Made by a program: the position numbers and the translations under genes | The notes under the pieces: model-generated | Told to the model about the DNA's origin: nothing | Database searches by the model: none | The model's input: the letters and a program-made list of their open reading frames with translations, nothing else | In this document: piece by piece, positions 45,781-53,755 of the stretch | How the letters are laid out: every line of letters starts with the position of its first letter | How positions within the stretch are numbered: position 1 is the first letter of the stretch | Origin: Polycladidibacter hongkongensis | Lineage (GTDB): Bacteria; Pseudomonadota; Alphaproteobacteria; Rhizobiales; Stappiaceae | Assembly (NCBI RefSeq): GCF_001561995.1 | Contig: NZ_LLWC01000009.1 | Span: 248,001-312,000, forward strand | Reading direction: 5' to 3' | Length of the DNA stretch: 64,000 nt

Positions 45781-46251
45781 TTATGCACTTCCCACGGCGT
45801 TGGCCAATGGTTGCGAGCCATCCATTTGCAGCAAATGGCGCAGCCCCATTCGGTTTTCGGCCAGATCGGCAATAGTGCACTTATCTAATACCGCCAAAAA
45901 TGCCTCTAATGCTTCATGCAGCACAGCATTAAAGCCACAATGGTTTACCAAGGGGCAATCGGGTTTACCGCCGTCAAAGCATTCAGCCAGCAAGAAGCTC
46001 TCTTCCGTCGCGCGCACCACCTGACCAACTGTGATCTCGGTTGCAGCCCGGGGCAGAACGATACCGCCGTTGCGCCCGCGAATTGTTTTCATCAGATCTG
46101 CGTCAACCAGCACCTTCATGATCTTAAAAAGGTGGGTTTCCGACATGGTGAACGCTGCAGCGATGTCTGCAACCTTGCTCGGCTTATCCGGATTGGCCGC
46201 ACAATACATCAGCGCGCGCACTGCATAATTTGTCTGCTGTGTCAGTCTCAT
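45781..46251 (-). CDS. rirA: RirA-like Rrf2-family iron regulator
   Basis: This Rrf2-family winged-helix protein closely matches the rhizobial iron regulator RirA, an iron-sulfur sensor that represses iron uptake. The N terminus MRLTQQTNYAVRALMYCA, the recognition helix and wing (IRGRNGGIVL) and Cys91, Cys99 and Cys105 in AECFDGG-DCPLVNHCG are at the positions expected for cluster binding. The ATG at 46251 matches the RirA start; a TTG 12 codons upstream is unlikely. It converges with tonB. IscR is a less likely alternative given the MRLTQQTNYAVR start. Confidence 0.88.
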   Translation of the reverse strand: MRLTQQTNYAVRALMYCAANPDKPSKVADIAAAFTMSETHLFKIMKVLVDADLMKTIRGRNGGIVLPRAATEITVGQVVRATEESFLLAECFDGGKPDCPLVNHCGFNAVLHEALEAFLAVLDKCTIADLAENRMGLRHLLQMDGSQPLANAVGSA

Positions 46252-46310
46252 AGCATTAGTATGCGCACGATGGCGCTCCCGCGTCAATTTAAAATATGGC
46301 TCATAAACTC

Positions 46311-46352
46311 AACTATAGCACAGCTCTAGTTTAGAGTCATTAAAAACTATAG
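46311..46352. promoter_or_regulatory. Repeat cluster upstream of rirA
   Basis: Two copies of AACTATAG (46311-46318 and 46345-46352) flank a small palindrome, CTCTA-GTT-TAGAG (46324-46336). The cluster lies 60-100 bases upstream of the rirA start and may be its promoter/operator. The TTTAGAG part recalls half of an Irr-type iron control element, but the match is weak. Confidence 0.3.
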
Positions 46353-46570
46353 GGCAATACGACTATTCTTAGCAAGCGGTCTTCGCCCGAGGATATGGCC
46401 TTATTATAGGCGCTGAATCTGATCTCAGCCAGTGCCAGACATACGTAGATAAGACACAATTGCTCTGATAGTTCTACGACAGCTTTGCGCCCCAACCTTC
46501 ATTGTCGGTCGATCCTCTGATCGCTGCTGGCGGACCCACTACTTGCTAAAGTTGAGTTCGTGCAGGAAAA

Positions 46571-48145
46571 CTAAGCTTTCAAAAAGTGCTGCTCCAAGCT
46601 CGTTTTCGCTTCAATGAAGCTCTTTGAACGAACATTGACAAGCTCCGCATTCTCGCTCCAGCGATGGTTTATGGGTACATGATACCCATTATTCTTAAGA
46701 TGCTGAACGAGTTCCAAAAAGGCATCTGCATTTTTTATAAGAACAATATTGTCTCCTGCAAAGCGCATGCTGTCAGGAAGGATCGCCGTCATTGGGTAGT
46801 TGTCCGCCTCCACACTCCATGGATTTCCAGAGTCAGCACCATGGTGGAATACTTCCTGCCCTTTTTCGCGCCCTAGTGCGGCATTGAGCTGTGGTATGAG
46901 CTTCTTTTCATAATCGGATGCAATACCCAAGCTACGCATGGGCCCCGCTTGGGGGAGCAGGCCTTGTTCCACAAGGCTTGCTCGATTTTCCTCGATGTTT
47001 AGACGAGTTAGTTCATCCACATAGGCGGTGTCTGCTGCGATTTCTTGTAGTTCTTCAGCCGAAGCATGCGAAGATATTGTTTCTAGTGAGGCGCGCCGCA
47101 ATGCCGGATAATCGACCTGTAAGAAGTTGCTATCCTGTCCATCAAGCGCGGGGACTGCCTCGTATTCTTCTGAACCACGGCGCAGCGCCTCGCTCACATC
47201 GACGTTGTAGAATGCCGCCCGCGCTTCAGTGTCATCGGCTTGGTGAATGCCCAGGGAGACGGCCTCTTCAAAACTGCCAACTTTAAGTGCGGGGGTATGT
47301 TGGCTGTCATAATCGCTCATGTGAGGCGCATTGATCGCCAAATCATAATCTGCGGTGACCGCGCGCCCCTCCCGATTTCCCATCACTTGGACAGGATCTC
47401 CTTTTTGCCAGCTCCCACCTACTTTTATGGCCTCAAATAATTTGATGCTTTCTCCGTCTTTCACCCCCCAGAATGGGAACTGCTTCCCATCAGGGGCATC
47501 TTTGCTGATGAAGTCGGTCCCGATCATCAGCCCCTCACCACTGTCAGCTTGTAGCCACGTGCCGTGTATTTCTAATCTCCCAGTTTCCTCGACCAGCATG
47601 CCAAGCCGATTTGCGGATATTTCCGCGTCTACGAAAGTTGCAGTTTTTTTCTCACGCGCCTCATAGTTTTTCTGGGTGAAAGCGGCGGCAGCTTCGGGAT
47701 CTGCCCCCTTTTTTCCGTAGTCTTGTTTTACAGGTATTAAAGCGTTCAAAGGCGGTAGGTTGGAGCTTTTGGCTTTGATTGACATATCCTTAGTGCCAAA
47801 GCCTTCTCGGATAAGGTCAGTACTAAAGGGGTTCACACCGCGAATGCACAAACAGGTATTTTCCTTCGTGCAGAATGCTTGCAAATCCAAACTATGCGCT
47901 TTCACAATGCCGCCGAATGTTTCTGCGCGTTCCGCTTGTATTTCTAGCTGGCTGTGGTGAACAAGATCGCTTTTAGAGTTGAACTTGGAAGTTTCCGCTC
48001 TGACCGAAGAAACAGAGCTCTTGCCATCAAATTTTTCAATAAGGGACTTGATGTTGCCCTTCGCAGCAGCGTTTTGGCTATCTGTTGACTCTTTTGCATT
48101 AAGTTGAGCCATGGGAACGATTGGGGACGGGATTCTGTCAATAGG
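46571..48145 (-). CDS. ExoY/CyaA/edema-factor-family nucleotidyl cyclase effector
   Basis: This protein of about 525 aa matches the catalytic domain shared by Pseudomonas ExoY, Bordetella CyaA and anthrax edema factor, nucleotidyl cyclases that need a host activator. Block 1 is GVNPFSTDLIREGFGTK and IKAKSSN, with catalytic lysines Lys120 and Lys127. Block 2 is VTADYDLAINAP with metal ligands Asp267 and Asp269. Block 3 is EVFHHGADSGNPWS with His436 and Asn442, then NNGYHVPINHRW as in ExoY. No secretion signal peptide is present, and the Ser/Asn/Gln-rich first 60 residues fit a type III secretion leader. A roughly 90-residue insertion separates blocks 2 and 3. No secretion genes are in the window. 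The coordinates give the coding frame from the ATG at its 5' end, with uncertainty of one codon. Confidence 0.85.
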   Translation of the reverse strand, partial: PIDRIPSPIVPMAQLNAKESTDSQNAAAKGNIKSLIEKFDGKSSVSSVRAETSKFNSKSDLVHHSQLEIQAERAETFGGIVKAHSLDLQAFCTKENTCLCIRGVNPFSTDLIREGFGTKDMSIKAKSSNLPPLNALIPVKQDYGKKGADPEAAAAFTQKNYEAREKKTATFVDAEISANRLGMLVEETGRLEIHGTWLQADSGEGLMIGTDFISKDAPDGKQFPFWGVKDGESIKLFEAIKVGGSWQKGDPVQVMGNREGRAVTADYDLAINAPHMSDYDSQHTPALKVGSFEEAVSLGIHQADDTEARAAFYNVDVSEALRRGSEEYEAVPALDGQDSNFLQVDYPALRRASLETISSHASAEELQEIAADTAYVDELTRLNIEENRASLVEQGLLPQAGPMRSLGIASDYEKKLIPQLNAALGREKGQEVFHHGADSGNPWSVEADNYPMTAILPDSMRFAGDNIVLIKNADAFLELVQHLKNNGYHVPINHRWSENAELVNVRSKSFIEAKTSLEQHFLKA

Positions 48146-48299
48146 CATAGTGCGGATCTACTCTAATAAAACTAATATGCAGATCCTACGTATTTCAAAC
48201 TGTCATGCTGTCTTGATCAACACATATCGCGCAAGAGGGTGCGTTGGAAAGCCTCCATTGCTACGGGTCACGCCTATTGCAAAAACTAGCAGGATTGTT

Positions 48300-48575
48300 T
48301 TAGCTGGTTTCAAAAAAGTAGGACTTCAAGGAGGCGAAACGATTGCGGCGCAAGTGTATGCGTTCGTTTTCTTTACACATTGACCTTGCGATCAGACCAA
48401 CGCTAAGTAACACGGACACACGGTCTTGTAGATCAGTCTCATCACACCCTGTCCGCTCTTTCAGCTCTCCCCATGTCAGGCCAGTGTTTCCCGCACGGAA
48501 CAGTAGCCTGAGAATCAAAAGACGATGCACACACCCCAGCGCCGCGAAAATGCAGGCAGAAACCTGACTTGTCAT
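48300..48575 (-). CDS. Small ArsR-like winged-helix regulator
   Basis: A 92-residue protein with an ArsR/MarR-like winged helix: ALGCVHRLLILRLLFRAG, LTWGELKERTGCDETDLQDRVSVLLSVGLI and a short wing. No arsenic- or metal-binding CxC motif is obvious, although Cys residues are present. The ATG at 48575 with GGGG upstream is preferred over one seven codons earlier. It lies about 150 bases upstream of the cyclase effector gene on the same strand, so it may control it. Confidence 0.68.
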   Translation of the reverse strand: MTSQVSACIFAALGCVHRLLILRLLFRAGNTGLTWGELKERTGCDETDLQDRVSVLLSVGLIARSMCKENERIHLRRNRFASLKSYFFETS

Positions 48576-48671
48576 GTTAATACCCCAAGCACCCATTAAT
48601 CTAGGTGTTTAGACGATATGCTTTACAAATGAAATTGTCACAGAAAACTAAGTGGGTGTAAACTGAGGGCC

Positions 48672-49850
48672 TTATACAAATTGTCCGGCAGCGTGACCGG
48701 AAGACCACGCCCATTGGAAGTTAAATCCCCCAAGATGGCCGGTGATATCTACTACCTCACCAATAAAGAAGAGACCGGATATCGCCTTTGCTTCCATTGT
48801 TTTTGAGGAGAGCTCATTGGTATCAACGCCGCCTCGCGTCACCTCAGCTGTGCGATAGCCCTCACTGCCAACAGGCTTTAGGGGCCATGCATGTATCCCC
48901 GTAGATATGGCGCGGAGCACCTTGTCTGACTGATCCGCAAGGCGCCCTCCTACGTTTAGTTGTGCAACAAGAAATTGCCCAAGCCTTTTAGGAAACAGTT
49001 CTTTTAGCGTTGCTGCTACCTCCTTACGTGGATTGCTCTGCCGCAAGTCGCGTAACAGTTCAAATAGATCGCTATCGGGGAGTAAGTTTACTTTTATTGT
49101 CTCCCCAGCCCGCCAGTAGGAAGAGATTTGTAAGATTGAAGGTCCGGAAAGCCCGCGGTGCGTAAACAGTAAGCCTTCGCGGAATTGCGTTTTCCCGCAG
49201 GAAACTGTGGCATCAATGCTCACACCGGCTAGCTCTTTGCTTCCCGCCAGAAAGCTTTGGTCAAATGTGAGTGGTACGAGCGCCGGAAAGGGCTCTACCA
49301 CCCGTAGATTAAATTGGCGGGCAATATCATAGCCCAATCCTGTCGCCCCCATCTTGGGAATTGATGGCCCGCCTGTTGCTACCACGAGGCTCTCGCTACG
49401 CAATGGTCCTTTGCTGGTTACAAGCAAGAAACCATCATCATCGCGTGAGATCGCCTCGATTTTGGTATCAAGCATCAGGCGTGCCTGCGAACCGCGGGCA
49501 AGGTCCAGCAACATGTCAATTATTTCTTGAGCACTGTTATCGCAAAACAATTGACCGAGGGTTTTCTCGTGCCAACTTATACCATGGGCATCGACGAGAT
49601 CTATAAAGTCATGCTGAGTGAAGCGTTTCAATGCAGAAACGCAGAAGCGAGGGTTTTCGCCGATAAAATTAGCCGGTGAACAATGCAAGTTGGTAAAGTT
49701 GCAACGGCCCCCGCCCGAGATGCGGATCTTTTGTGCTGGCTTTTTCGCGTGGTCAATTACAACGACAGAGCGCCCGCGCGCACCGGCTTCGATTGCACAC
49801 ATTAGCCCGGCGGCTCCGGCCCCAAGCACAATGACATCTGTTTTCTGCAT
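48672..49850 (-). CDS. HI0933/YhiN-family flavoprotein (first copy)
   Basis: This is a FAD-dependent oxidoreductase-like protein of the HI0933/BaiN family. The dinucleotide motif VLGAGAAGLMCAIEAGARG is at the N terminus, the family tag SGGGRCNFTN follows near residue 50, and the C-terminal FFIGEVVDITGHLGGFNFQWAWSSG closes the fold. Physiological function is not established for most members. A second member is at 51118. Length 392 aa is normal. Confidence 0.88.
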   Translation of the reverse strand: MQKTDVIVLGAGAAGLMCAIEAGARGRSVVVIDHAKKPAQKIRISGGGRCNFTNLHCSPANFIGENPRFCVSALKRFTQHDFIDLVDAHGISWHEKTLGQLFCDNSAQEIIDMLLDLARGSQARLMLDTKIEAISRDDDGFLLVTSKGPLRSESLVVATGGPSIPKMGATGLGYDIARQFNLRVVEPFPALVPLTFDQSFLAGSKELAGVSIDATVSCGKTQFREGLLFTHRGLSGPSILQISSYWRAGETIKVNLLPDSDLFELLRDLRQSNPRKEVAATLKELFPKRLGQFLVAQLNVGGRLADQSDKVLRAISTGIHAWPLKPVGSEGYRTAEVTRGGVDTNELSSKTMEAKAISGLFFIGEVVDITGHLGGFNFQWAWSSGHAAGQFV

Positions 49851-49886
49851 TCGCTCTGTCTAAAACGGACGGCAAAAAAGTCAATC

Positions 49887-50480
49887 TTAAAGAGTGAGGT
49901 CCGTGTCTTCTTTTAACCCGGGCCAATCTCCAGATTTTAGAGCTCTATCCATCCATTGCAGCATATGCACGGTCTCTCCCTCTGCCACCGGGAGGATTTG
50001 AAAGATCTGTTGGGCGCGAATTCCTTCCACCGCCATATAGGCAAATCTGGCAAGCTCAGGATGCTCGGACTCTGCCATAATACGATTGTAAACCCGCGAA
50101 TGAAAATCACGCACCGGATCGAGCATATCAGGATCATCAACAATCGCCGCAAGCATGCCGCTATGTGGCCCTTCGTTTTCCTGACACTTCTCGGAAAGAC
50201 CAACCAGTAAGGCGCGCATCAATTTGTTGGGATAGGGGTCTTGTGACAGGCGTGCTTCTGCTTCGGCAACAGTTGCCTCTAGGTCGGCAACAAAATGCGC
50301 GACAATTGCGCGAATAAGCGCGACTTTGCTAGGAAAGTTGTACAGCAAACCACCTTTGGACACACCAGCATGTCGTGCGATCTCTTCTAGTGAAAAGATA
50401 GCCCCATGCTCGTTGATGTATTCAACAGCTGTCTTAACGATATGCTCGCGAGTGCGAGCGGCCTTGCCGTTTTCTTTCAA
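49887..50480 (-). CDS. TetR-family transcriptional regulator
   Basis: The N-terminal helix-turn-helix (about 10-55) reads AVEYINEHGAIFSLEEIARHAGVSKGGLLYNFPSKVALIRAIV in part, a standard TetR pattern. The C-terminal ligand domain belongs to the group with MLAAIVDDPDMLDPVRDFHSRVY. The ligand is unknown. It lies upstream of the HI0933-like gene on the same strand by 36 bases and may be co-transcribed with it. Confidence 0.88.
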   Translation of the reverse strand: MKENGKAARTREHIVKTAVEYINEHGAIFSLEEIARHAGVSKGGLLYNFPSKVALIRAIVAHFVADLEATVAEAEARLSQDPYPNKLMRALLVGLSEKCQENEGPHSGMLAAIVDDPDMLDPVRDFHSRVYNRIMAESEHPELARFAYMAVEGIRAQQIFQILPVAEGETVHMLQWMDRALKSGDWPGLKEDTDLTL

Positions 50481-50572
50481 AACTGAACCCTGAATAAGTA
50501 AGTGGTATCCAGTCTATAATTTAAAAGCGCTGACCGGCAAAGGCAATTGGTTCAATATCTAATAGTAATAAA

Positions 50573-50604
50573 AAGAAAAGGGCACCGTCTCGCGGTGCCC
50601 TTAA
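50573..50604 (-). terminator. Terminator after the cold-shock gene
   Basis: A perfect 7-base stem (GGGCACC / GGTGCCC) with a 7-base loop is followed on the minus strand by CTTTTCTTTTT, about 14 bases past the cold-shock gene stop. Confidence 0.88.
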
Positions 50605-50613
50605 AACCAGCAA

Positions 50614-50826
50614 TTATGCCAGTTCGATCTGCGAAGCCTGCATACCGCGGCCACGACGGTCTTCTTCAGCGATGAAGGTCAGTGCAGCGCCTTCAGCTGG
50701 AACAGCAACGCCGGAGCGCTCGAATGCTGTGATGTGAACGAAGATGTCTTTGCCACCGTCTTCTGGGGTAACAAAACCAAAGCCACGATCATGATTAAAG
50801 AATTTAAGGGTACCATTTTGGCGCAT
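50614..50826 (-). CDS. CspA-family cold-shock protein
   Basis: This 70 aa single cold-shock domain binds single-stranded nucleic acid and melts RNA structure. RNP1 (RGFGFVTP) and RNP2 (DIFVHITAF) are intact. The upstream gap of about 290 bases to the next gene leaves room for the long, structured 5' leader usual for cold-shock mRNAs. A strong AAAGAGGACG site precedes the ATG. Confidence 0.95.
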   Translation of the reverse strand: MRQNGTLKFFNHDRGFGFVTPEDGGKDIFVHITAFERSGVAVPAEGAALTFIAEEDRRGRGMQASQIELA

Positions 50827-51117
50827 GGAAGAACGTCCTCTTTACCCGTTATAGTTTCCGCTCTTGCGAACGAGGTTAGGGACGAGCAGTCAATTTAAAC
50901 GGGTAAGTCAACGTTCGGCCAAACGGCAGTAATCGTAGTCTCATCCGGGTCTTAAACAACAGCCCGGTGATATAGCAGCTTTTTGCTTCTGTTGCGTTCG
51001 AGGCCGGCTCGAGTACACCAAAACTCCGCTCTCATTCGGCTGAGAATATCACGGAGCGAAAGCTACCCGTTTATTGCGGCCAAAACAAGGGCGAAAAAGA
51101 AGGGGCGAATATGATTG

Positions 51118-52368
51118 CTATCTGAAATGGCTGTATTGCCTTTTATACTCTTTTAAGTAGTAATTAATACCCTGTGCAGCAGCCTGCGCTGTGGCAAACA
51201 CACCCTGTAACAAGTAGCCCCCCGTCGGGGCCTCCCAGTCCAGCATCTCGCCTGCTACGAAAACACCTGCCAGCTTTTTTAGCATAAAGGATTTGTCCAC
51301 TTGGGTGAACTTGATCCCACCAGCGCTCGAGATCGCTCGATTTAACCCGCGAGGGGCAGAGAGCTCTAGCGTAAGGGTCTTAATCCGCGCCGCAATGGAT
51401 TGGGCATCCGTCGGCAAGGGGCCTGCCTCTCGCAACAAGGCAAGGGCGACGGGGCTAAGGCCGGTACACTTCCTCAAAAAATTGGTAGTGGATTGTTTCC
51501 CCCGTGGGCGCTCAAGCCGCTTCTGCAATGCTTGTTGAGACAGGTCAGGTTTCAAGTCGAGTTGAACTGATGCGGCGCCATTCGCACAAATTGCGGTGCG
51601 AATTGCTGCAGAGAGGGCATAGATAGCGCCACCTTCGACACCACTACCGTCAATCATAAGTTCGCCTTCGATACATTGCTGCTCGAAGCGCAGTGCGATC
51701 CGCTTGAGGGGAACACCTTTGAAGCGCTCGGCAAAGTAAGCTGAAAAGCCTGCTTCAAATCCGCAATTGCTTGGTTGAAAACGGGAAATGTCGATCCCTT
51801 TTTCTTCCAGCCATGGTACCCAAGCCCCGGTGGAGCCAAGTTTCGGCCAACTTGCGCCGCCAAGTGCGAGCAACACGGCTTCTGCATCCAACTTGATATG
51901 CTGCGTGCGGGTGTTGGGCGCGCGGCCTTCGCTTTGCGCAATTTTCAGATAGCCTTCATTGTCAAAGCCAATCCACTGTGCGTTGTAGTGGATTGTTACA
52001 CCAAGAGCACTTAACCTATGCAGCCATGCACGCAGCAGCGGCGACGCTTTAAAGCTTTCTGGAAACACTCGCCCGCTCGAGCCCACGAAAGTTTCCTGCC
52101 CAAGCCCGAGGGCCCATGCCCGTAAATCATGGGGTGTGAATTGTTCTATTGCCTGAAGTAGCAGGGGGGCTTGTGGCCTATACTTTTGCAAAAATGCTGG
52201 CAGCGGTTCGCTGTGAGTGAGATTCAACCCACCATGTCCGGCCATGAGAAATTTGCGCGCTGCCGTTGGCTTGGCATCATAAAGACTGACAATATGACCG
52301 TTTTGCGCCAAAAACTCGGCGGCAAACAATCCTGCAGGTCCCGCCCCAATTATCGCGACTTTCGCCAT
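51118..52368 (-). CDS. HI0933/YhiN-family flavoprotein (second copy, TIGR03862 type)
   Basis: This is a second FAD-binding HI0933/BaiN-family protein. The motif IIGAGPAGLFAAEFLAQNG starts the protein, LMAGHGGLNLTHSEP is the variant family tag, and FVAGEMLDWEAPTGGYLLQG closes the fold. The GxGGLNLTHSE tag separates it from the copy at 48672 (GGGRCNFTN). Function unknown. It is alone on the minus strand between the cold-shock gene and the rpfF-like gene. Confidence 0.87.
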   Translation of the reverse strand: MAKVAIIGAGPAGLFAAEFLAQNGHIVSLYDAKPTAARKFLMAGHGGLNLTHSEPLPAFLQKYRPQAPLLLQAIEQFTPHDLRAWALGLGQETFVGSSGRVFPESFKASPLLRAWLHRLSALGVTIHYNAQWIGFDNEGYLKIAQSEGRAPNTRTQHIKLDAEAVLLALGGASWPKLGSTGAWVPWLEEKGIDISRFQPSNCGFEAGFSAYFAERFKGVPLKRIALRFEQQCIEGELMIDGSGVEGGAIYALSAAIRTAICANGAASVQLDLKPDLSQQALQKRLERPRGKQSTTNFLRKCTGLSPVALALLREAGPLPTDAQSIAARIKTLTLELSAPRGLNRAISSAGGIKFTQVDKSFMLKKLAGVFVAGEMLDWEAPTGGYLLQGVFATAQAAAQGINYYLKEYKRQYSHFR

Positions 52369-52753
52369 GCCTACACCAGACTTAATAGCTATTTACAAGT
52401 TGCTGTCTTTTCCCACTCTTCTGGAGGAACAGCAAGCCTAGCAAGCATTTTTATGCATTCAACAAAATGCAACCAATAGTTGCTTTGATCAAATAGTGTT
52501 CAATCTCATATTTAAAATTAAAGAAGCATTTGAGTGCATTGTTACTCAGATAATCGGTCTGTAAAATTTAATAAGTATGGACCCTGCAATAAATAATAAT
52601 CAATAATGAGGGGGATCTTCCTCTGGGGGGTCGGGGTGAGATCTGCAACATTTTCAATATAAGTTTGTCTGAAAACGTGTTTCTTTGATGTTGCACGTGT
52701 TGAATATTCGCGGGTCTCACTGAATTGATGAGTTTCATTCAGGAGATATCAAG
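52369..52753. other. Intergenic region upstream of the DSF synthase gene
   Basis: About 385 AT-rich bases with no convincing gene. It should hold the rpfF promoter. Just before the start, CTGAAT (52720-52725) and ATTCAG (52737-52742) form a small inverted repeat whose right arm touches the AGGAG ribosome site. Confidence 0.5.
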
Positions 52754-53755
52754 ATGTTCCCACGCAATCAGGCCGCAGCCTTACACGAAAAAACAATGGA
52801 GCAGTTCACTGGATCTGCATCCGGATTGCAGGGCACTCCAGCAGTGGCCGCAACCATTTCATCTAGCGCACAAGAACTGGCCTCTCTTAGTGAGGTATCG
52901 CTAGAGCGACAGTTTGCGCAGTCAAGCACACAGTTGGTTGACCTGGAGTATGATGCGACCCGCAAAGCACTTTGGCTTACTATGACACCAGAGGGTAGGC
53001 CCTGTTTCTCGCCGCAGTTACTGGAGGAATTGGCCGCTTCGCAAGCCACGCTCACGCGCCTTTACAAGAGTTACCAGCCGCGCATCAATCCGCCAGTGGC
53101 ATATAAAGTTATCAGTTCCGATGCCCCTGAAGTCTTTAATCTAGGTGGTGACCTAGCGTTGTTCATGGAGTTGATCAAGGCAAAGGATAAACATCGCCTC
53201 GCACAATATGCCAAGTCCTGCATCAATGTTATCTATCGCAACCATATTGCTTCTAATCTTCCTGTCGTAACAATCGCTCTGGTGCAAGGGGATGCGCTTG
53301 GTGGCGGCTTTGAGACAGCGCTTTCCTGCGACATGATTGTCGCTGAAGAGCAGGCAAAGTTCGGTTTACCAGAAGTCTTGTTTAACCTTTTCCCCGGTAT
53401 GGGCGCCTATAGCTTTCTTGCTCGAAAAATAGGGCACCTGAAAGCTGAGGAAATCATCTCTAGCGGAAGACTTTATTCTGCATCAGAGCTGCATGACATG
53501 GGCCTTGTGCATAAGGTTGTCGCCACCGGGCGGGGGCGCGCTGCAACTGCGGAAATTATCGAAAAACAAGGCCGCCGGCATAACGCGCAGGCGGCGATTT
53601 ATGCAGCAGGAAAACGCGTGAATCCGGTCCACTATGAAGAACTAATCGATATTGTGTCGATTTGGGTAGATGCGGCCATGAACCTTGGCGAAGCTGATAC
53701 GCGAAAAATGGCGAGGCTTGTTTCGGCGCAAAACCGGCGAGCAGGCGTTTTATAA
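52754..53755 (+). CDS. rpfF: RpfF-like DSF (cis-2-unsaturated fatty acid) synthase
   Basis: This crotonase-fold enzyme matches RpfF, which makes diffusible signal factors from acyl-ACP by dehydration and thioester cleavage. The family-specific segments VFNLGGDLALF (oxyanion hole), VQGDALGGGFETALS and GLPEVLFNLFPGMGAYSF are present, with the two catalytic glutamates at 187 and 207. VNPVHYEELIDIVSIWVDAA matches the RpfF C terminus. The first 60 residues are a Ser/Ala/Gln-rich extension. AGGAG lies nine bases before the ATG. The gene converges with and overlaps by six bases the rpfC-like gene, the arrangement known from Xanthomonas. Confidence 0.9.
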   Translation: MFPRNQAAALHEKTMEQFTGSASGLQGTPAVAATISSSAQELASLSEVSLERQFAQSSTQLVDLEYDATRKALWLTMTPEGRPCFSPQLLEELAASQATLTRLYKSYQPRINPPVAYKVISSDAPEVFNLGGDLALFMELIKAKDKHRLAQYAKSCINVIYRNHIASNLPVVTIALVQGDALGGGFETALSCDMIVAEEQAKFGLPEVLFNLFPGMGAYSFLARKIGHLKAEEIISSGRLYSASELHDMGLVHKVVATGRGRAATAEIIEKQGRRHNAQAAIYAAGKRVNPVHYEELIDIVSIWVDAAMNLGEADTRKMARLVSAQNRRAGVL

